A stretch of DNA of 45,073 bases from an uncultured Ectothiorhodospiraceae bacterium (GTDB lineage Bacteria; Pseudomonadota; Gammaproteobacteria; UBA6429; Thiohalophilaceae): the NCBI GenBank assembly GCA_947260005.1, contig CAMYOL010000038.1:1-45073 (forward strand), in the 5' to 3' direction. Made by a program: the position numbers and the translations under genes. The notes below the pieces were generated by a model. That model was not told where the DNA came from and made no database searches. It saw nothing but the letters and a program-made list of their open reading frames with translations. Positions within the stretch are counted from its first letter, which is position 1. Every line of letters begins with the position of its first letter. This document shows, in pieces, positions 36,195 through 44,636 of this stretch.

Positions 36195-37118
36195 ATGGCT
36201 ATACACACAATAACGGGTCGAAACGAACCGCAAGCAAAAAAGACACAACATGATTCGATAGCAAATGTTGCCGATTTTGATATCCCTGAGCTTCAACGTA
36301 CCTTAAAGCTTGCGGGTTTACTGCAAACATCGCTGGAAATCGAAAGCATTCTGCAATATTTTGTCGAATCGGTTCGTGAAATCGTCCCCTTTGGTGGCAT
36401 TCAATACGAGTTTGCTACCATGGATTTAGATATTAAAATTGGTAAACTGGAACGCCATAGTTGTGCCTATCGTTTACGTATCGCCTCTGATGGACTCGGT
36501 GAATTAAAATTTACCCGTAATAAGCGTTTTTCTGAAGATGAAATGGAGCAATTAGAAAACTTCATTTTTCATCTTGTCTATCCTCTTCGTAACGCCATCC
36601 AATACCAAAAAGCACTTATTTCAGCACAAATGGACAGCCTCACAGGCATAAATAATCGTGCCTCAATGGATCGTTGCCTCGATCGAGAAGTCGAGTTATC
36701 TCATCGCCATGATAATCACCTGTCACTGCTTATTGTTGATATTGATCACTTCAAGCAAGTTAATGACAGCCTGGGTCATAGCGCCGGAGACATGGTTTTA
36801 AAGACCCTCGTTACATGCATAAAAGAAACCATGCGAGTGAGTGACATGCTTTTTCGCTATGGTGGTGAAGAATTTGCCCTTGTCCTCTCAGGTACAGATA
36901 TGGATGGCGCCCGTCAGGTTGGGGAGCGGATCCGAGCAGCGGTACAGGCCTATCCCTTTGTTTATAATGAAAAAGATCTGGATTTGTCAGTAAGTATTGG
37001 CGCAGCCTATCTGGGCCGGAGAGACAGTGCGGCCAGATTATTCAATAAAGCCGATGCAGCCCTCTACCAGGCTAAAAAAGCTGGTAGAAATCAAGTACAT
37101 AGCTACGCAGAACGGTAA
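36195..37118 (+). CDS. GGDEF diguanylate cyclase
   Basis: A 307-residue protein (start at the ATG at 36195; a TTG 24 bases upstream is possible) predicted to make cyclic di-GMP. Residues about 28-140 look like a GAF-type sensor domain. The cyclase domain follows, with DSLTGINNRASMD, the metal aspartate in VDIDHFKQVND and the active-site GGEEF at 223-227. The inhibitory RxxD site (RVSD, five residues before) is present, so product feedback is likely. There are no membrane segments, so it is cytoplasmic. A TTGACT at 36127 is a possible -35. Cyclic di-GMP often controls surface polysaccharides, but no direct link is visible. Confidence 0.93.
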   Translation: MAIHTITGRNEPQAKKTQHDSIANVADFDIPELQRTLKLAGLLQTSLEIESILQYFVESVREIVPFGGIQYEFATMDLDIKIGKLERHSCAYRLRIASDGLGELKFTRNKRFSEDEMEQLENFIFHLVYPLRNAIQYQKALISAQMDSLTGINNRASMDRCLDREVELSHRHDNHLSLLIVDIDHFKQVNDSLGHSAGDMVLKTLVTCIKETMRVSDMLFRYGGEEFALVLSGTDMDGARQVGERIRAAVQAYPFVYNEKDLDLSVSIGAAYLGRRDSAARLFNKADAALYQAKKAGRNQVHSYAER

Positions 37119-37132
37119 ACTAGCCGTTCTGC
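37107..37132 (+). terminator. Hairpin at the end of the GGDEF gene
   Basis: GCAGAACGG-TAAACTAG-CCGTTCTGC makes a perfect 9 bp stem that includes the stop codon in its loop. The following bases (CAAGCTTTCAATTG) are not a strong U-run, so termination may be partial. Confidence 0.5.
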
Positions 37133-37246
37133 CAAGCTTTCAATTGTAAATTTTTGAAATATTTCGCAATATTTACTGAGTCCTTCAAGTTTTATCGTTA
37201 AAATACGACAGTATTATGTGTATGCCACGACGATAGGGGCTTTTTT

Positions 37247-37675
37247 ATGAATTATCTGGACCAACTTGATCAGATGCTGGATGCGAATTTTCGCTTAGTC
37301 AGCATAGAGACCTATGATCCAGATCGGGTCACTGACTTATTTACTCAGCTCAGTCGTTTCAGTAATAAAGCCTTTTATTATTGGGAAGATACTCAGGGCC
37401 TACATCGCATAGGCGCATCTCACATAAAAATTCCTCGCACTGGCCCTGAAAATGAACTGCTTTCCCATATTGAAGGCAGCAAACACTTTGGTGTCTATAT
37501 ACTTCGTGATTTTAATGACGCACTGGATAATGAAAAGAACATTCAATCCCTAATGAAAATTGCTTCTGGAGACATCAACAAGGTTGTTGTATTACTCGGA
37601 GATTTCGTTAATTTACCTAAAGCTTTGGTACCATTTACCTTACGTTCAAAACATCAAATGCGCCAGGCTGGCTAG
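37247..37675 (+). CDS. Orphan Ycf46-type N-terminal domain protein
   Basis: A 142-residue cytoplasmic protein with AGGGG seven bases before the ATG. The pattern FRLVSIETYDPDRVTDL, a central FGVYILRDFNDALDN and the closing KVVVLLGDFVNLPKALVPF resembles the N-terminal part of Ycf46-type AAA+ proteins, where it precedes the ATPase. Here there is no ATPase: the frame ends after this domain and the next gene is convergent (4 bases between stops). It may be a free-standing regulator or the remains of a longer gene. Family resemblance is from memory of the pattern, with moderate certainty. Confidence 0.55.
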   Translation: MNYLDQLDQMLDANFRLVSIETYDPDRVTDLFTQLSRFSNKAFYYWEDTQGLHRIGASHIKIPRTGPENELLSHIEGSKHFGVYILRDFNDALDNEKNIQSLMKIASGDINKVVVLLGDFVNLPKALVPFTLRSKHQMRQAG

Positions 37676-37679
37676 TCAA

Positions 37680-38324
37680 TCATTCGTTATAACTGCACTG
37701 TCGTTGTAAACAGCAACTTTCACAATCCGGGTTTCTGACCAGACAAATGTCCTTCGCATGACGAACAATCAGGGCATGATAATCATTAAATAATTTTACT
37801 TTGTTTTTCTGCTTTGCTAATTTTTTCTCAAATAACAAACGTAAGTCTTCATAAGAGTCTTGCGCATAAACTAGATTTAATCGTGAAAACAGTCTTCGAG
37901 TATATGCATCAATCACAAATACCGGGCGGTGAAAAGCATAAAGCAATATATCATCAGCTGTTTCCGGACCCACTCCATTAATTGATAATAAGTCTGTCCG
38001 TAATTCATCTGTCGCACGGGTATCAGGATTTTTTTGACGAGAAAACCACTCACAATAGTTCTGAAGTCGTTGCGCTTTAACATTGAAGTAACCCGATGAC
38101 TTAATGAGTACTGCTAATTTATTTGGCTTAAGCTTTAGAATAGCATCACAGCTTAAGCAATCATTTTTTTTAAGATTATCCAATGCCTTCTCGACATTTA
38201 GCCAACTGGTATTCTGAGTTAAAATGGCTCCCACCATCACTTCAAATTTTGAATCCGCTGGCCACCAGGATTGTGGACCATAGCGCCTCAATAAACGAGT
38301 GTAAATAGAATAGAAGGTAGGCAC
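37680..38324 (-). CDS. Endonuclease III-like DNA glycosylase (HhH-GPD, Fe-S)
   Basis: A 214-residue member of the endonuclease III superfamily, closest to the 3-methyladenine glycosylase-like COG2231 group. The helix-hairpin-helix INGVGPETADDILL and the catalytic Asp139 (FVIDAYTRR) are present. The Fe-S cluster cysteines follow the C-x6-C-x2-C-x5-C pattern at the end. At the position of the E. coli Nth catalytic lysine there is Glu121, so a lyase step like Nth is not expected and it should be a monofunctional glycosylase. The start is GTG, sharing one base with the ancestral stop of the upstream hydrolase frame (TAGTG), so it was probably translated by coupling. Confidence 0.85.
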   Translation of the reverse strand: MPTFYSIYTRLLRRYGPQSWWPADSKFEVMVGAILTQNTSWLNVEKALDNLKKNDCLSCDAILKLKPNKLAVLIKSSGYFNVKAQRLQNYCEWFSRQKNPDTRATDELRTDLLSINGVGPETADDILLYAFHRPVFVIDAYTRRLFSRLNLVYAQDSYEDLRLLFEKKLAKQKNKVKLFNDYHALIVRHAKDICLVRNPDCESCCLQRQCSYNE

Positions 38325-39157
38325 TAGATTGAAAACAGCGAGATAATATTATTCATTCCTTTGTGTAACTTAATCCAGTCACTAATATCGTTAACCACTT
38401 CTTCTTCAATGCCATTAAAGCCATGATAACTTTTTCCTCGGCAATCATGGCCCTTATTTCTTCCTCCGGTGTAAGATTTGATTTGTTTTTCCCGGACAGA
38501 CTATAAATCTGATAATAATTCAGGGATATCTTCATACGGAGTCACATAACATTCGTCTTTCTCATGATGGACAAGCAAACTTGGAACTTTGATCTTTTCT
38601 ATCGCTGTTGAATAAACAGAATCTTTCCCGGAATGACTTCGTCGAGTTACTGTTGCACTCAACACTATCCCATCCGGCCCTTCTTGTCCTTTTACGTGTG
38701 CCGCCACGCTTGCCGCTGAAATTGTTCCCCGACTGGTTCCAACAAGCCAAACCGGTTTATCTGGATAACTGGCTCGTAACCAGGCAATCATTTTTTTCAC
38801 ATCAGTAATATGATCCTGCCCGATACAAAGAACAACCAGGTCTCCTTGATCAGAAGGTACGTCAGGGATTAAGGTCACCAATCCTTGTTCAACAAAATGA
38901 TAACGACTTCGAATTAAAAAGTTACCTGTTTTTCCTATTCCAGCTTCGTCAATCTTTAGTCGTCCACTACCACCTGAAAATAATATAACACAAGCATGAA
39001 CCTTCCCGGGTGAAATCACCCAGGAAGGTACCGTGACGCCTTCACGTGTCGATAGATTTTCGAAACGTTCTTCTGCTGCATGCGATGCATGAGCATAGAA
39101 CGGTAGACTGACCACGAACAACACAAAGGCGACTATTGCGATTGTCGAAATACGCAT
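38324..39157 (-). pseudogene. Exported alpha/beta hydrolase interrupted by an in-frame TAG
   Basis: The frame starts at the ATG at 39157 with GAGG six bases upstream and a signal peptide (residues 1-29). It contains the nucleophile motif GTSRG with Ser142 and an acid at Asp201 (HHEKDECY). At codon 219 a TAG (38501-38503) stops translation. After the stop the same frame runs on for 58 codons with a sensible ending, including SYHGFNG with the expected catalytic His245 and EEEVVNDISDWIKLH, to a second TAG at 38324-38326 that overlaps the GTG of the next gene. The gene is therefore a 277-codon hydrolase with one premature stop that removes the histidine. Sequencing error or stop readthrough are alternatives. 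Confidence 0.82.
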
Positions 39158-39262
39158 AGGACACCTCATCCAGGCTTTAGAATATTGAGTCAGTACACAT
39201 TCCATAGTGTTAACTGTACCTGACATCTCCTTGTCAAAATCTAACTCTATTCGTGCCTGTTA

Positions 39263-40120
39263 TTATCTTCGTTTCTTACGTGGTTTGTACTGCGTGCCAC
39301 GACGATGCTTGTTCGGTTTGCCAGACAATTTTTCTTGTTCTTCCTGTTTGGCTAGCCCAACAAACTCCAGTAGCAAATCCGTTGTGCTTGACTCCAACTC
39401 CTGATAACGGCCCGGTTTAATCGAGCGCGGCAGTTGAACAGGACCATAACGTATTCGATGCAAACGGCTAACCTTGTGACCCACCGCTTCCCATAAACGT
39501 CGTACCTCACGATTACGCCCTTCTTTCAAAGTGACGTGATACCAGTGATTTGCTCCCTGCCCACCTGCGTCACAGATTGTAACAAATTTTGCCTCGCCGT
39601 CATCTAGTTCAACACCAGATTGTAAAATTTTTAGGGTTTCTTCATTAACTTGTCCTAATACACGCACCGCATACTCGCGTTCGAGCTCATACTTAGGGTG
39701 CATAAATCGGTTAGCAAGCTCCCCATTATTAGTAAATAATAATAAACCGGAACTATTGATGTCCAGGCGGCCAATGCTAATCCAACGATCATGGTGTAGT
39801 TTAGGTAAGAGAGAGAAGACCGTTTGTCTTGACTGTGGATCGTTATGGGTGCACACATAGTCAATTGGTTTGTTTAGCATCAAGACACGTGTTTTCGTCT
39901 GTTCTTTGCGAATCACAAATCGACCGTCGACCGCTATCTTATCGTGCTCAGTGACCCGGTCGCCTAATTTGGCAATTTCATTATTAACTTTTATTCGACC
40001 ATCACTGATCCAACGCTCTATCTCTCGTCGAGAGGCAAAACCCTGGTTAGCTAAAACTTTTTGAAGTTTCTCACCCGTAGCAGATGCGGGTGGTTTGTCT
40101 TTGTGTGAATCAGTGCTCAG
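39263..40120 (-). CDS. rluB: 23S rRNA pseudouridine synthase RluB, non-standard start
   Basis: Makes a pseudouridine in the 23S rRNA peptidyl-transferase region (E. coli position 2605). The catalytic aspartate is in GRLDINSSGLLLF, and the tail is lysine- and arginine-rich. A GTG at 39916 would give 217 residues but drop the S4 RNA-binding domain. The same frame continues upstream through an intact S4 domain (EKLQKVLANQGFASRREIE) to a TGA just before codon CTG at 40120, with no ATG, GTG or TTG in between. The CTG has GAGG nine bases upstream and overlaps the end of scpB, so I take it as the start (285 residues). Confidence 0.8.
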   Translation of the reverse strand: MSTDSHKDKPPASATGEKLQKVLANQGFASRREIERWISDGRIKVNNEIAKLGDRVTEHDKIAVDGRFVIRKEQTKTRVLMLNKPIDYVCTHNDPQSRQTVFSLLPKLHHDRWISIGRLDINSSGLLLFTNNGELANRFMHPKYELEREYAVRVLGQVNEETLKILQSGVELDDGEAKFVTICDAGGQGANHWYHVTLKEGRNREVRRLWEAVGHKVSRLHRIRYGPVQLPRSIKPGRYQELESSTTDLLLEFVGLAKQEEQEKLSGKPNKHRRGTQYKPRKKRR

Positions 40121-40886
40121 CGGTCATCGCCTCAGCGACGTTAACTTCGTCAGTACTTTTCTTATCCGTTGTAACCTCCAAACCTTCCTCTGTTTCAAGG
40201 TTCACAACCGTGGCAGAGTCATCATTCCCAGTCGAATTCTGCTTAGTCGAATCCTGCTCAGTTTCAGATTGATTAGTTTGTGCTTGGTTTTCAGTAGATT
40301 GATCTTTGGGTGAAGCGCCATCTGAAGGCTCAGGTAGATCAAGCTCACCATTAATTTTGTCGATATCTTTAATTTCTGCCAGAGGTGGAAGCTCCTCCAA
40401 CGAAGCCAGATTAAAGTAATCTAAAAACTCTTTGGTCGTTGCATAGATCGCCGGTTTACCTGGCACATCACGATGACCAACGATGTGTACCCACTCGCGT
40501 TCCATCAAGGTTTTCATTATCTGCGAGCTGACACTAACACCACGAATTTTTTCAATCTCACCTCGTGTAATCGGTTGTTTATAGGCAACCAGAGATAAGG
40601 TTTCTAACAGTGCGCGAGAATAACGAGCTGGTTTTTCTTCCCACAGCTTAGCGACCCAGCTTGCGTAATCTTTGCGAACCTGAAAACGAAAACCACTGCT
40701 CACTTCTTTTAATTCAACACTTGATTTAGCATAGTCTTCAGCTAATTGTTTAAGTGCACTACGCAATGTCTTTTTATCGGGCACTTCTTTTTCAGAGAAA
40801 CAGGAAAGCATACGATCAATATTGATCGGCTTGGCTGAGGCCATAATTAATGATTCTAATATTGGCTTTAGAGTTTTAACATCCAT
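40110..40886 (-). CDS. scpB: Segregation and condensation protein B
   Basis: A 258-residue winged-helix protein that joins ScpA and SMC in the bacterial condensin. The start is the ATG at 40886; a TTG 12 bases earlier is possible. Typical segments are YSRALLETLSLVAYKQPITR and GEIEKIRGVSVSSQIM. The last 90 residues are acidic and rich in Gln, Ser, Thr, Asn and Glu, a low-complexity tail common in ScpB. It follows scpA by 49 bases and overlaps the rluB frame by 11. Confidence 0.95.
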   Translation of the reverse strand: MDVKTLKPILESLIMASAKPINIDRMLSCFSEKEVPDKKTLRSALKQLAEDYAKSSVELKEVSSGFRFQVRKDYASWVAKLWEEKPARYSRALLETLSLVAYKQPITRGEIEKIRGVSVSSQIMKTLMEREWVHIVGHRDVPGKPAIYATTKEFLDYFNLASLEELPPLAEIKDIDKINGELDLPEPSDGASPKDQSTENQAQTNQSETEQDSTKQNSTGNDDSATVVNLETEEGLEVTTDKKSTDEVNVAEAMTAEH

Positions 40887-40935
40887 AATTATTTTCAATC
40901 TTATTCAAAATTATTCTAAAAAAATGGTGCCTATG

Positions 40936-41787
40936 TCACGCTTCGTCATTCGCTGCCGGTGAGTCATCCACTTCATTGGCACCTTTCGTTTTCACATGTA
41001 TCTGACCAAAGGCTTCGGCTTGCACTAATTCTATTAGTGACTGTTTCAGTAATTCCAACACGGCAAGCAGGGTGACAACCACACCCGCACGTCCTTCTTC
41101 CGGTGTAAAAAGTTGGGCAAAATCAGTAAATTTTTCGCTACCAAGCGTTTGTAATACATTCGACATACGTTCTCGTACCGATAATGGCTCCATTTCAATA
41201 TGATGATGGGCATAATTATCGGCTCGAACCATCACATCACGTAATGCATACATCAGATCTTTCATCTCCACTCGTGGAGGAAATTTTACGACCTTGCGAT
41301 CGGGTACCACGAGTTCAACAGGATTGAGATCACGTTCGACACGCGGCAATTCATTCATATCCTCAGCAGCTTGTTTAAAGCGTTCATATTCCTGCAAACG
41401 CCGCACTAATTCGGCCCGGGGATCATCCTCATCATCCTCTTCCACAGGACGTGGTAATAACATCCGAGACTTTATCTCAGCCAACATAGCGGCCATGACA
41501 AGATATTCTGCCGCTAATTCAAGCTGCAGATCTTTCATAATATCCACGTATTCGACATACTGGCGAGTGATTTCGGCAATCGGGATGTTGAGAATATCCA
41601 GATTCTGGCGTTTGATTAAATAGAGCAGCAGATCGAGCGGACCTTCAAAGGCCTCAGACAAAAACACCTCAAGTGCATCAGGGGGAATATACAAATCTTT
41701 GGGCAGATTGGTATAAGGTACGCCCTGCACAACGGCAAAGGGCATTTCTTGCTGCTCGGGTGCGCTTTGCTGTTCAACTTCGGTCAT
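40936..41787 (-). CDS. scpA: Segregation and condensation protein A
   Basis: A 283-residue kleisin bridging the SMC dimer. The N-terminal EAFEGPLDLLLYLIKRQNLD, the IAEITRQYVEYVD and EYLVMAAMLAEIKSRMLLP segments are the family's signature. The central region is acidic (EEDDEDDPRAE). About 30 extra N-terminal residues precede the core. It is part of the trpS-scpA-scpB-rluB run, with a 101-base gap after trpS. Confidence 0.95.
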   Translation of the reverse strand: MTEVEQQSAPEQQEMPFAVVQGVPYTNLPKDLYIPPDALEVFLSEAFEGPLDLLLYLIKRQNLDILNIPIAEITRQYVEYVDIMKDLQLELAAEYLVMAAMLAEIKSRMLLPRPVEEDDEDDPRAELVRRLQEYERFKQAAEDMNELPRVERDLNPVELVVPDRKVVKFPPRVEMKDLMYALRDVMVRADNYAHHHIEMEPLSVRERMSNVLQTLGSEKFTDFAQLFTPEEGRAGVVVTLLAVLELLKQSLIELVQAEAFGQIHVKTKGANEVDDSPAANDEA

Positions 41788-41888
41788 GCCAACCTATGCT
41801 ACCCTAGTTTGCTCTTTTTGTCCCACTGGATGAAGATTTTTTTACTCTAATGAAATCAATAAGTTAGAGCGTTTCTGCGATCGGGTTT

Positions 41889-43115
41889 TCAGTACTCCAG
41901 ACCCATCGCAGAACGCACCTCTATAAGCGTCTGACGGGCAACGTCGCGGGCTTTTTCACCACCTTCGTGGATGATATTGCGTACCAAAGCCTTATCTTCC
42001 TCAAACTCTCGCGCCCGTTCCTGGATAGGTTTAAGTTCCTCAAGAACCGCCTCAATCACAGGGGATTTGCAGTCGACACAGCCTATTCCGGCTGATTTAC
42101 AACCTTCCACAACCCAATTTTTAGTCTCATCATCTGAGTAAACTAAGTGGAATTGCCAGACCGGGCATTTTTCTGGATCTCCAGGATCATTACGTCGCAC
42201 TCGCGCAGGATCGGTTGGCATGGTTTTCAATTTTTTAGCCACGTCATCCTGTGGCTCACGTAGGGCTATCGTATTTTGATAGGACTTGGACATCTTCTGG
42301 CCATCCAGCCCCGGCATTTTAGCCGCATGAGTCAGCAGTGCCTCAGGCTCAGGTAAAATGACCCGTCCCCCGCCTTCAAGATAACCATACAAGCGTTCTT
42401 TATCTGACAAAGTGATATTTTGTTGTGCATCTAATAAAGCACGCGCTGTCTCAACCGCCTCTTCATCGCCTTGTTCCTGAAATTTTTTGCGTAGATCGTT
42501 ATACAGTTTGGCATTTTTCTTGCCCATTTTTTTAATGGCCGCCAGCGCCTTATCCTCATATCCGATTTCGCGACCATAGATATGGTTAAACCTTCTGGCT
42601 ACTTCGCGTGTCATCTCAACGTGGGCAACTTGATCCTCGCCTACTGGCACCATACCAGCCTTGTAAACCAGAATATCGGCACTTTGTAACAGGGGATATC
42701 CCAGAAACCCATAGGTTGCTAAATCTTTTTCCTTTAATTTTTCCTGTTGATCTTTATAGGTTGGTACCCTTTCCAACCATCCTAGCGGAGTGATCATCGA
42801 CAGTAACAAATGTAATTCGGCATGTTCCGGAACTTGCGATTGAAGAAACAAACAGGCTGAACCTGGATTTACGCCTACCGCTAGCCAGTCGATTACCATA
42901 TCCCAGACACTATCGCCGAGCACGGCTACATCATCATAGTGCGTCGTTAATGCGTGCCAATCAGCAACAAAAAAGTAGCATTCGTACTCATGCTGTAACT
43001 TTACCCAATTTTTTAAGACGCCATGATGATGACCTAGATGTAAAGCTCCAGTCGGACGCATACCCGACAATACCCGGTGCTGTTGGTTGGGCAAATTAGA
43101 CAATGAAAACTCCAT
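41889..43115 (-). CDS. trpS: Tryptophan--tRNA ligase (long form)
   Basis: Charges tRNA-Trp. A class I synthetase with the HIGH-type motif as HLGHHHG and KMSKS in DGQKMSKSYQNT. The 408 residues are about 70 more than E. coli TrpS. The extra part lies mainly between the anticodon-side RRFNHIYG segment and the ILPEPEALLT segment, as a charged helical insert (KKMGKKNAKLYNDLRKKFQ). A cysteine pair (CVDCKSP) occurs near the C-terminus. Such long TrpS proteins occur in several gammaproteobacteria. A TATAAT lies about 24 bases upstream. Confidence 0.96.
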   Translation of the reverse strand: MEFSLSNLPNQQHRVLSGMRPTGALHLGHHHGVLKNWVKLQHEYECYFFVADWHALTTHYDDVAVLGDSVWDMVIDWLAVGVNPGSACLFLQSQVPEHAELHLLLSMITPLGWLERVPTYKDQQEKLKEKDLATYGFLGYPLLQSADILVYKAGMVPVGEDQVAHVEMTREVARRFNHIYGREIGYEDKALAAIKKMGKKNAKLYNDLRKKFQEQGDEEAVETARALLDAQQNITLSDKERLYGYLEGGGRVILPEPEALLTHAAKMPGLDGQKMSKSYQNTIALREPQDDVAKKLKTMPTDPARVRRNDPGDPEKCPVWQFHLVYSDDETKNWVVEGCKSAGIGCVDCKSPVIEAVLEELKPIQERAREFEEDKALVRNIIHEGGEKARDVARQTLIEVRSAMGLEY

Positions 43116-43138
43116 AATAAATAACGTAGAAAAAAGCC

Positions 43139-43144
43139 ATTATA
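43139..43144 (-). promoter_or_regulatory. Candidate trpS -10 box
   Basis: A perfect TATAAT on the minus strand about 24 bases before the trpS ATG, directly after an imperfect hairpin (43145-43165, GCGAA/TTCGC with CTCG/CGAG). No good -35 is seen at 16-18 bases. Confidence 0.35.
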
Positions 43145-43180
43145 GCGAACTCGAACGAGCTTCGCCTAATTATGCAATGC

Positions 43181-43804
43181 TTAGAGTAAAAATGGGGTTG
43201 GATCACCACAGCCTTCACGAATTAACTGAGGTTGGTGCTCCGTCAAATCAATGACCGTCGTGGGCTCCAACCCGCAATGTCCACCATCAATGATCAAATC
43301 CAGTTGGTGCTCCAGAGTATCCCGAATATCATAAGCTTCGGTCATGGGTAGCTCTGCATTGGGTAAAATTAATGTCGTACTCATTATTGGCTCACCCAGT
43401 TGAGCTAATAATGAATGCACAATCTTGTGATCCGGGACACGAATACCGATTGTACGACGTTTTGGATGCAATAAGCGTTTAGGAACTTCACGCGTTGCTT
43501 TTAGTATATAAGTATAAGCGCCAGGCGTGTGAGCATTCAAAAACCGATACACGGCATTATCAACCTTAGCATATGTTGCAATTTCCGAAAGATCCCGGCA
43601 TACCAGGGTGAAATTATGCTTATCATTCACCTTGCGAATTGCTCGTATCTTATCAAGCGCTTTTTTATCGCCTATATGGCAGCCTAATGCATACGCAGAG
43701 TCCGTTGGGTACGCAATGACCGCTCCGTTACGAATCATGTCGACCGATTTTTGAATCAGACGTAACTGCGGATTGTCCGGGTGAATTTCAAAATATTGGC
43801 TCAT
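43181..43804 (-). CDS. YciO-type Sua5/YrdC family protein
   Basis: A 207-residue member of the Sua5/YrdC/YciO family, closest to E. coli YciO (same length and an almost identical N-terminal pattern, MSQYFEIHPDNPQLRLI). The YrdC fold is seen in AYPTDSAYALGCHIGDKKA, HNFTLVCRDLSEI and RRTIGIRVPDH. True Sua5/TsaC enzymes make threonylcarbamoyl-AMP for the t6A tRNA base; YciO proteins have weak or other activity, so this is a paralogue whose role is unclear. It is upstream of trpS by 65 bases. Confidence 0.9.
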   Translation of the reverse strand: MSQYFEIHPDNPQLRLIQKSVDMIRNGAVIAYPTDSAYALGCHIGDKKALDKIRAIRKVNDKHNFTLVCRDLSEIATYAKVDNAVYRFLNAHTPGAYTYILKATREVPKRLLHPKRRTIGIRVPDHKIVHSLLAQLGEPIMSTTLILPNAELPMTEAYDIRDTLEHQLDLIIDGGHCGLEPTTVIDLTEHQPQLIREGCGDPTPFLL

Positions 43805-44037
43805 AACTATTTCGTATGACTACACATCTTGTAGAACGGTATCTGCTTGAAATTCGCAATTGACATAAGTAGAGGGAGTGTATCGAAATAACATTATTCT
43901 GTCTTTGTTAACTTACTTGCCTAGCATTTATATTGCATTAAAAAAGCGTCTTTATCATATAGGAAATTTTAATCTATATTGTGGAAATTCATACATATGC
44001 TAATGTAGTCAGACAAAATTTATAAGTGGTATCATTC

Positions 44038-44460
44038 ATGTTCCAGCAAGAAAAAAACTATGCAGCGCTAGCACCCATTATGGCTGTAGCCGGTGTTTTT
44101 GCGCATCCTGTGGCCAGCACGATATTGCCCCTAATGTTATTTTTTATCTTCTATTGGCGCAAGATGGAGCTAGCCCAATTGATCGCATTACGGGCTGCGG
44201 ATCTGGCCTTTACCGTTCAATTATTTATGGTCATCGCAAGTCTGTTATTCGCAGGTTATTTATCATTGTATCCTACTACTGAACACGACGCTCACCGAAT
44301 TGTTACAATTACCACTCTGGTAGTCATAATATATATGATCACATCCCTTTTGATTGGGGTTATTCAGGCCTTTCGCAATAAGGCGTTTAACTACATTTTA
44401 TCATTAAAAATTGCCGAACGTATCTTTAACGCAGTAATGAAAAAGCAAAATTCTTCTTAA
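44038..44460 (+). CDS. Small membrane protein, DUF4870/Tic20-like
   Basis: A 140-residue protein with about four hydrophobic segments (roughly residues 8-22, 24-43, 55-77 and 88-112) and a basic C-terminus. NYAALAPIMAVAGVF followed by a short polar link and a second helix resembles the DUF4870/Tic20-like family. I chose the ATG at 44038; a GTG 12 bases earlier is possible. A TTGACA at about 43861 in the AT-rich 233-base gap upstream may belong to its promoter. No function can be given. Confidence 0.7.
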   Translation: MFQQEKNYAALAPIMAVAGVFAHPVASTILPLMLFFIFYWRKMELAQLIALRAADLAFTVQLFMVIASLLFAGYLSLYPTTEHDAHRIVTITTLVVIIYMITSLLIGVIQAFRNKAFNYILSLKIAERIFNAVMKKQNSS

Positions 44461-44636
44461 TTTTTTAATGACATTTAGAACCTCAAGCTGGCAATTAAAC
44501 AGTATAGTAATATCTAGCTGCGAGCTTAAATAATAATTATGTTATAAATAATATGTTTCATACATATACCAGATTTTTTTATGGTAAATAATTTTACTCT
44601 CCGAAATGAAAACCCTTGAACTAATATCATATTATT

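Noticed and set aside
38353-38535. Separate 60-residue gene behind the alpha/beta hydrolase
   Set aside because: It lies in a different frame from the true continuation of the hydrolase and shows no ribosome-binding site or recognisable pattern.
39263-39916. rluB as a 217-residue protein starting at the GTG at 39916
   Set aside because: It would discard an intact S4 domain encoded in the same frame directly upstream.
42872-42883. GCGGTAGGCGT on the minus strand, an ops-like core
   Set aside because: It is inside trpS and unrelated to a glycan leader; a chance match.
43145-43165. Hairpin plus T-run upstream of trpS as a terminator of the YciO-type gene
   Set aside because: The stem is imperfect and the U-run starts nine bases after it; TATAAT lies in between, so a promoter reading is better.
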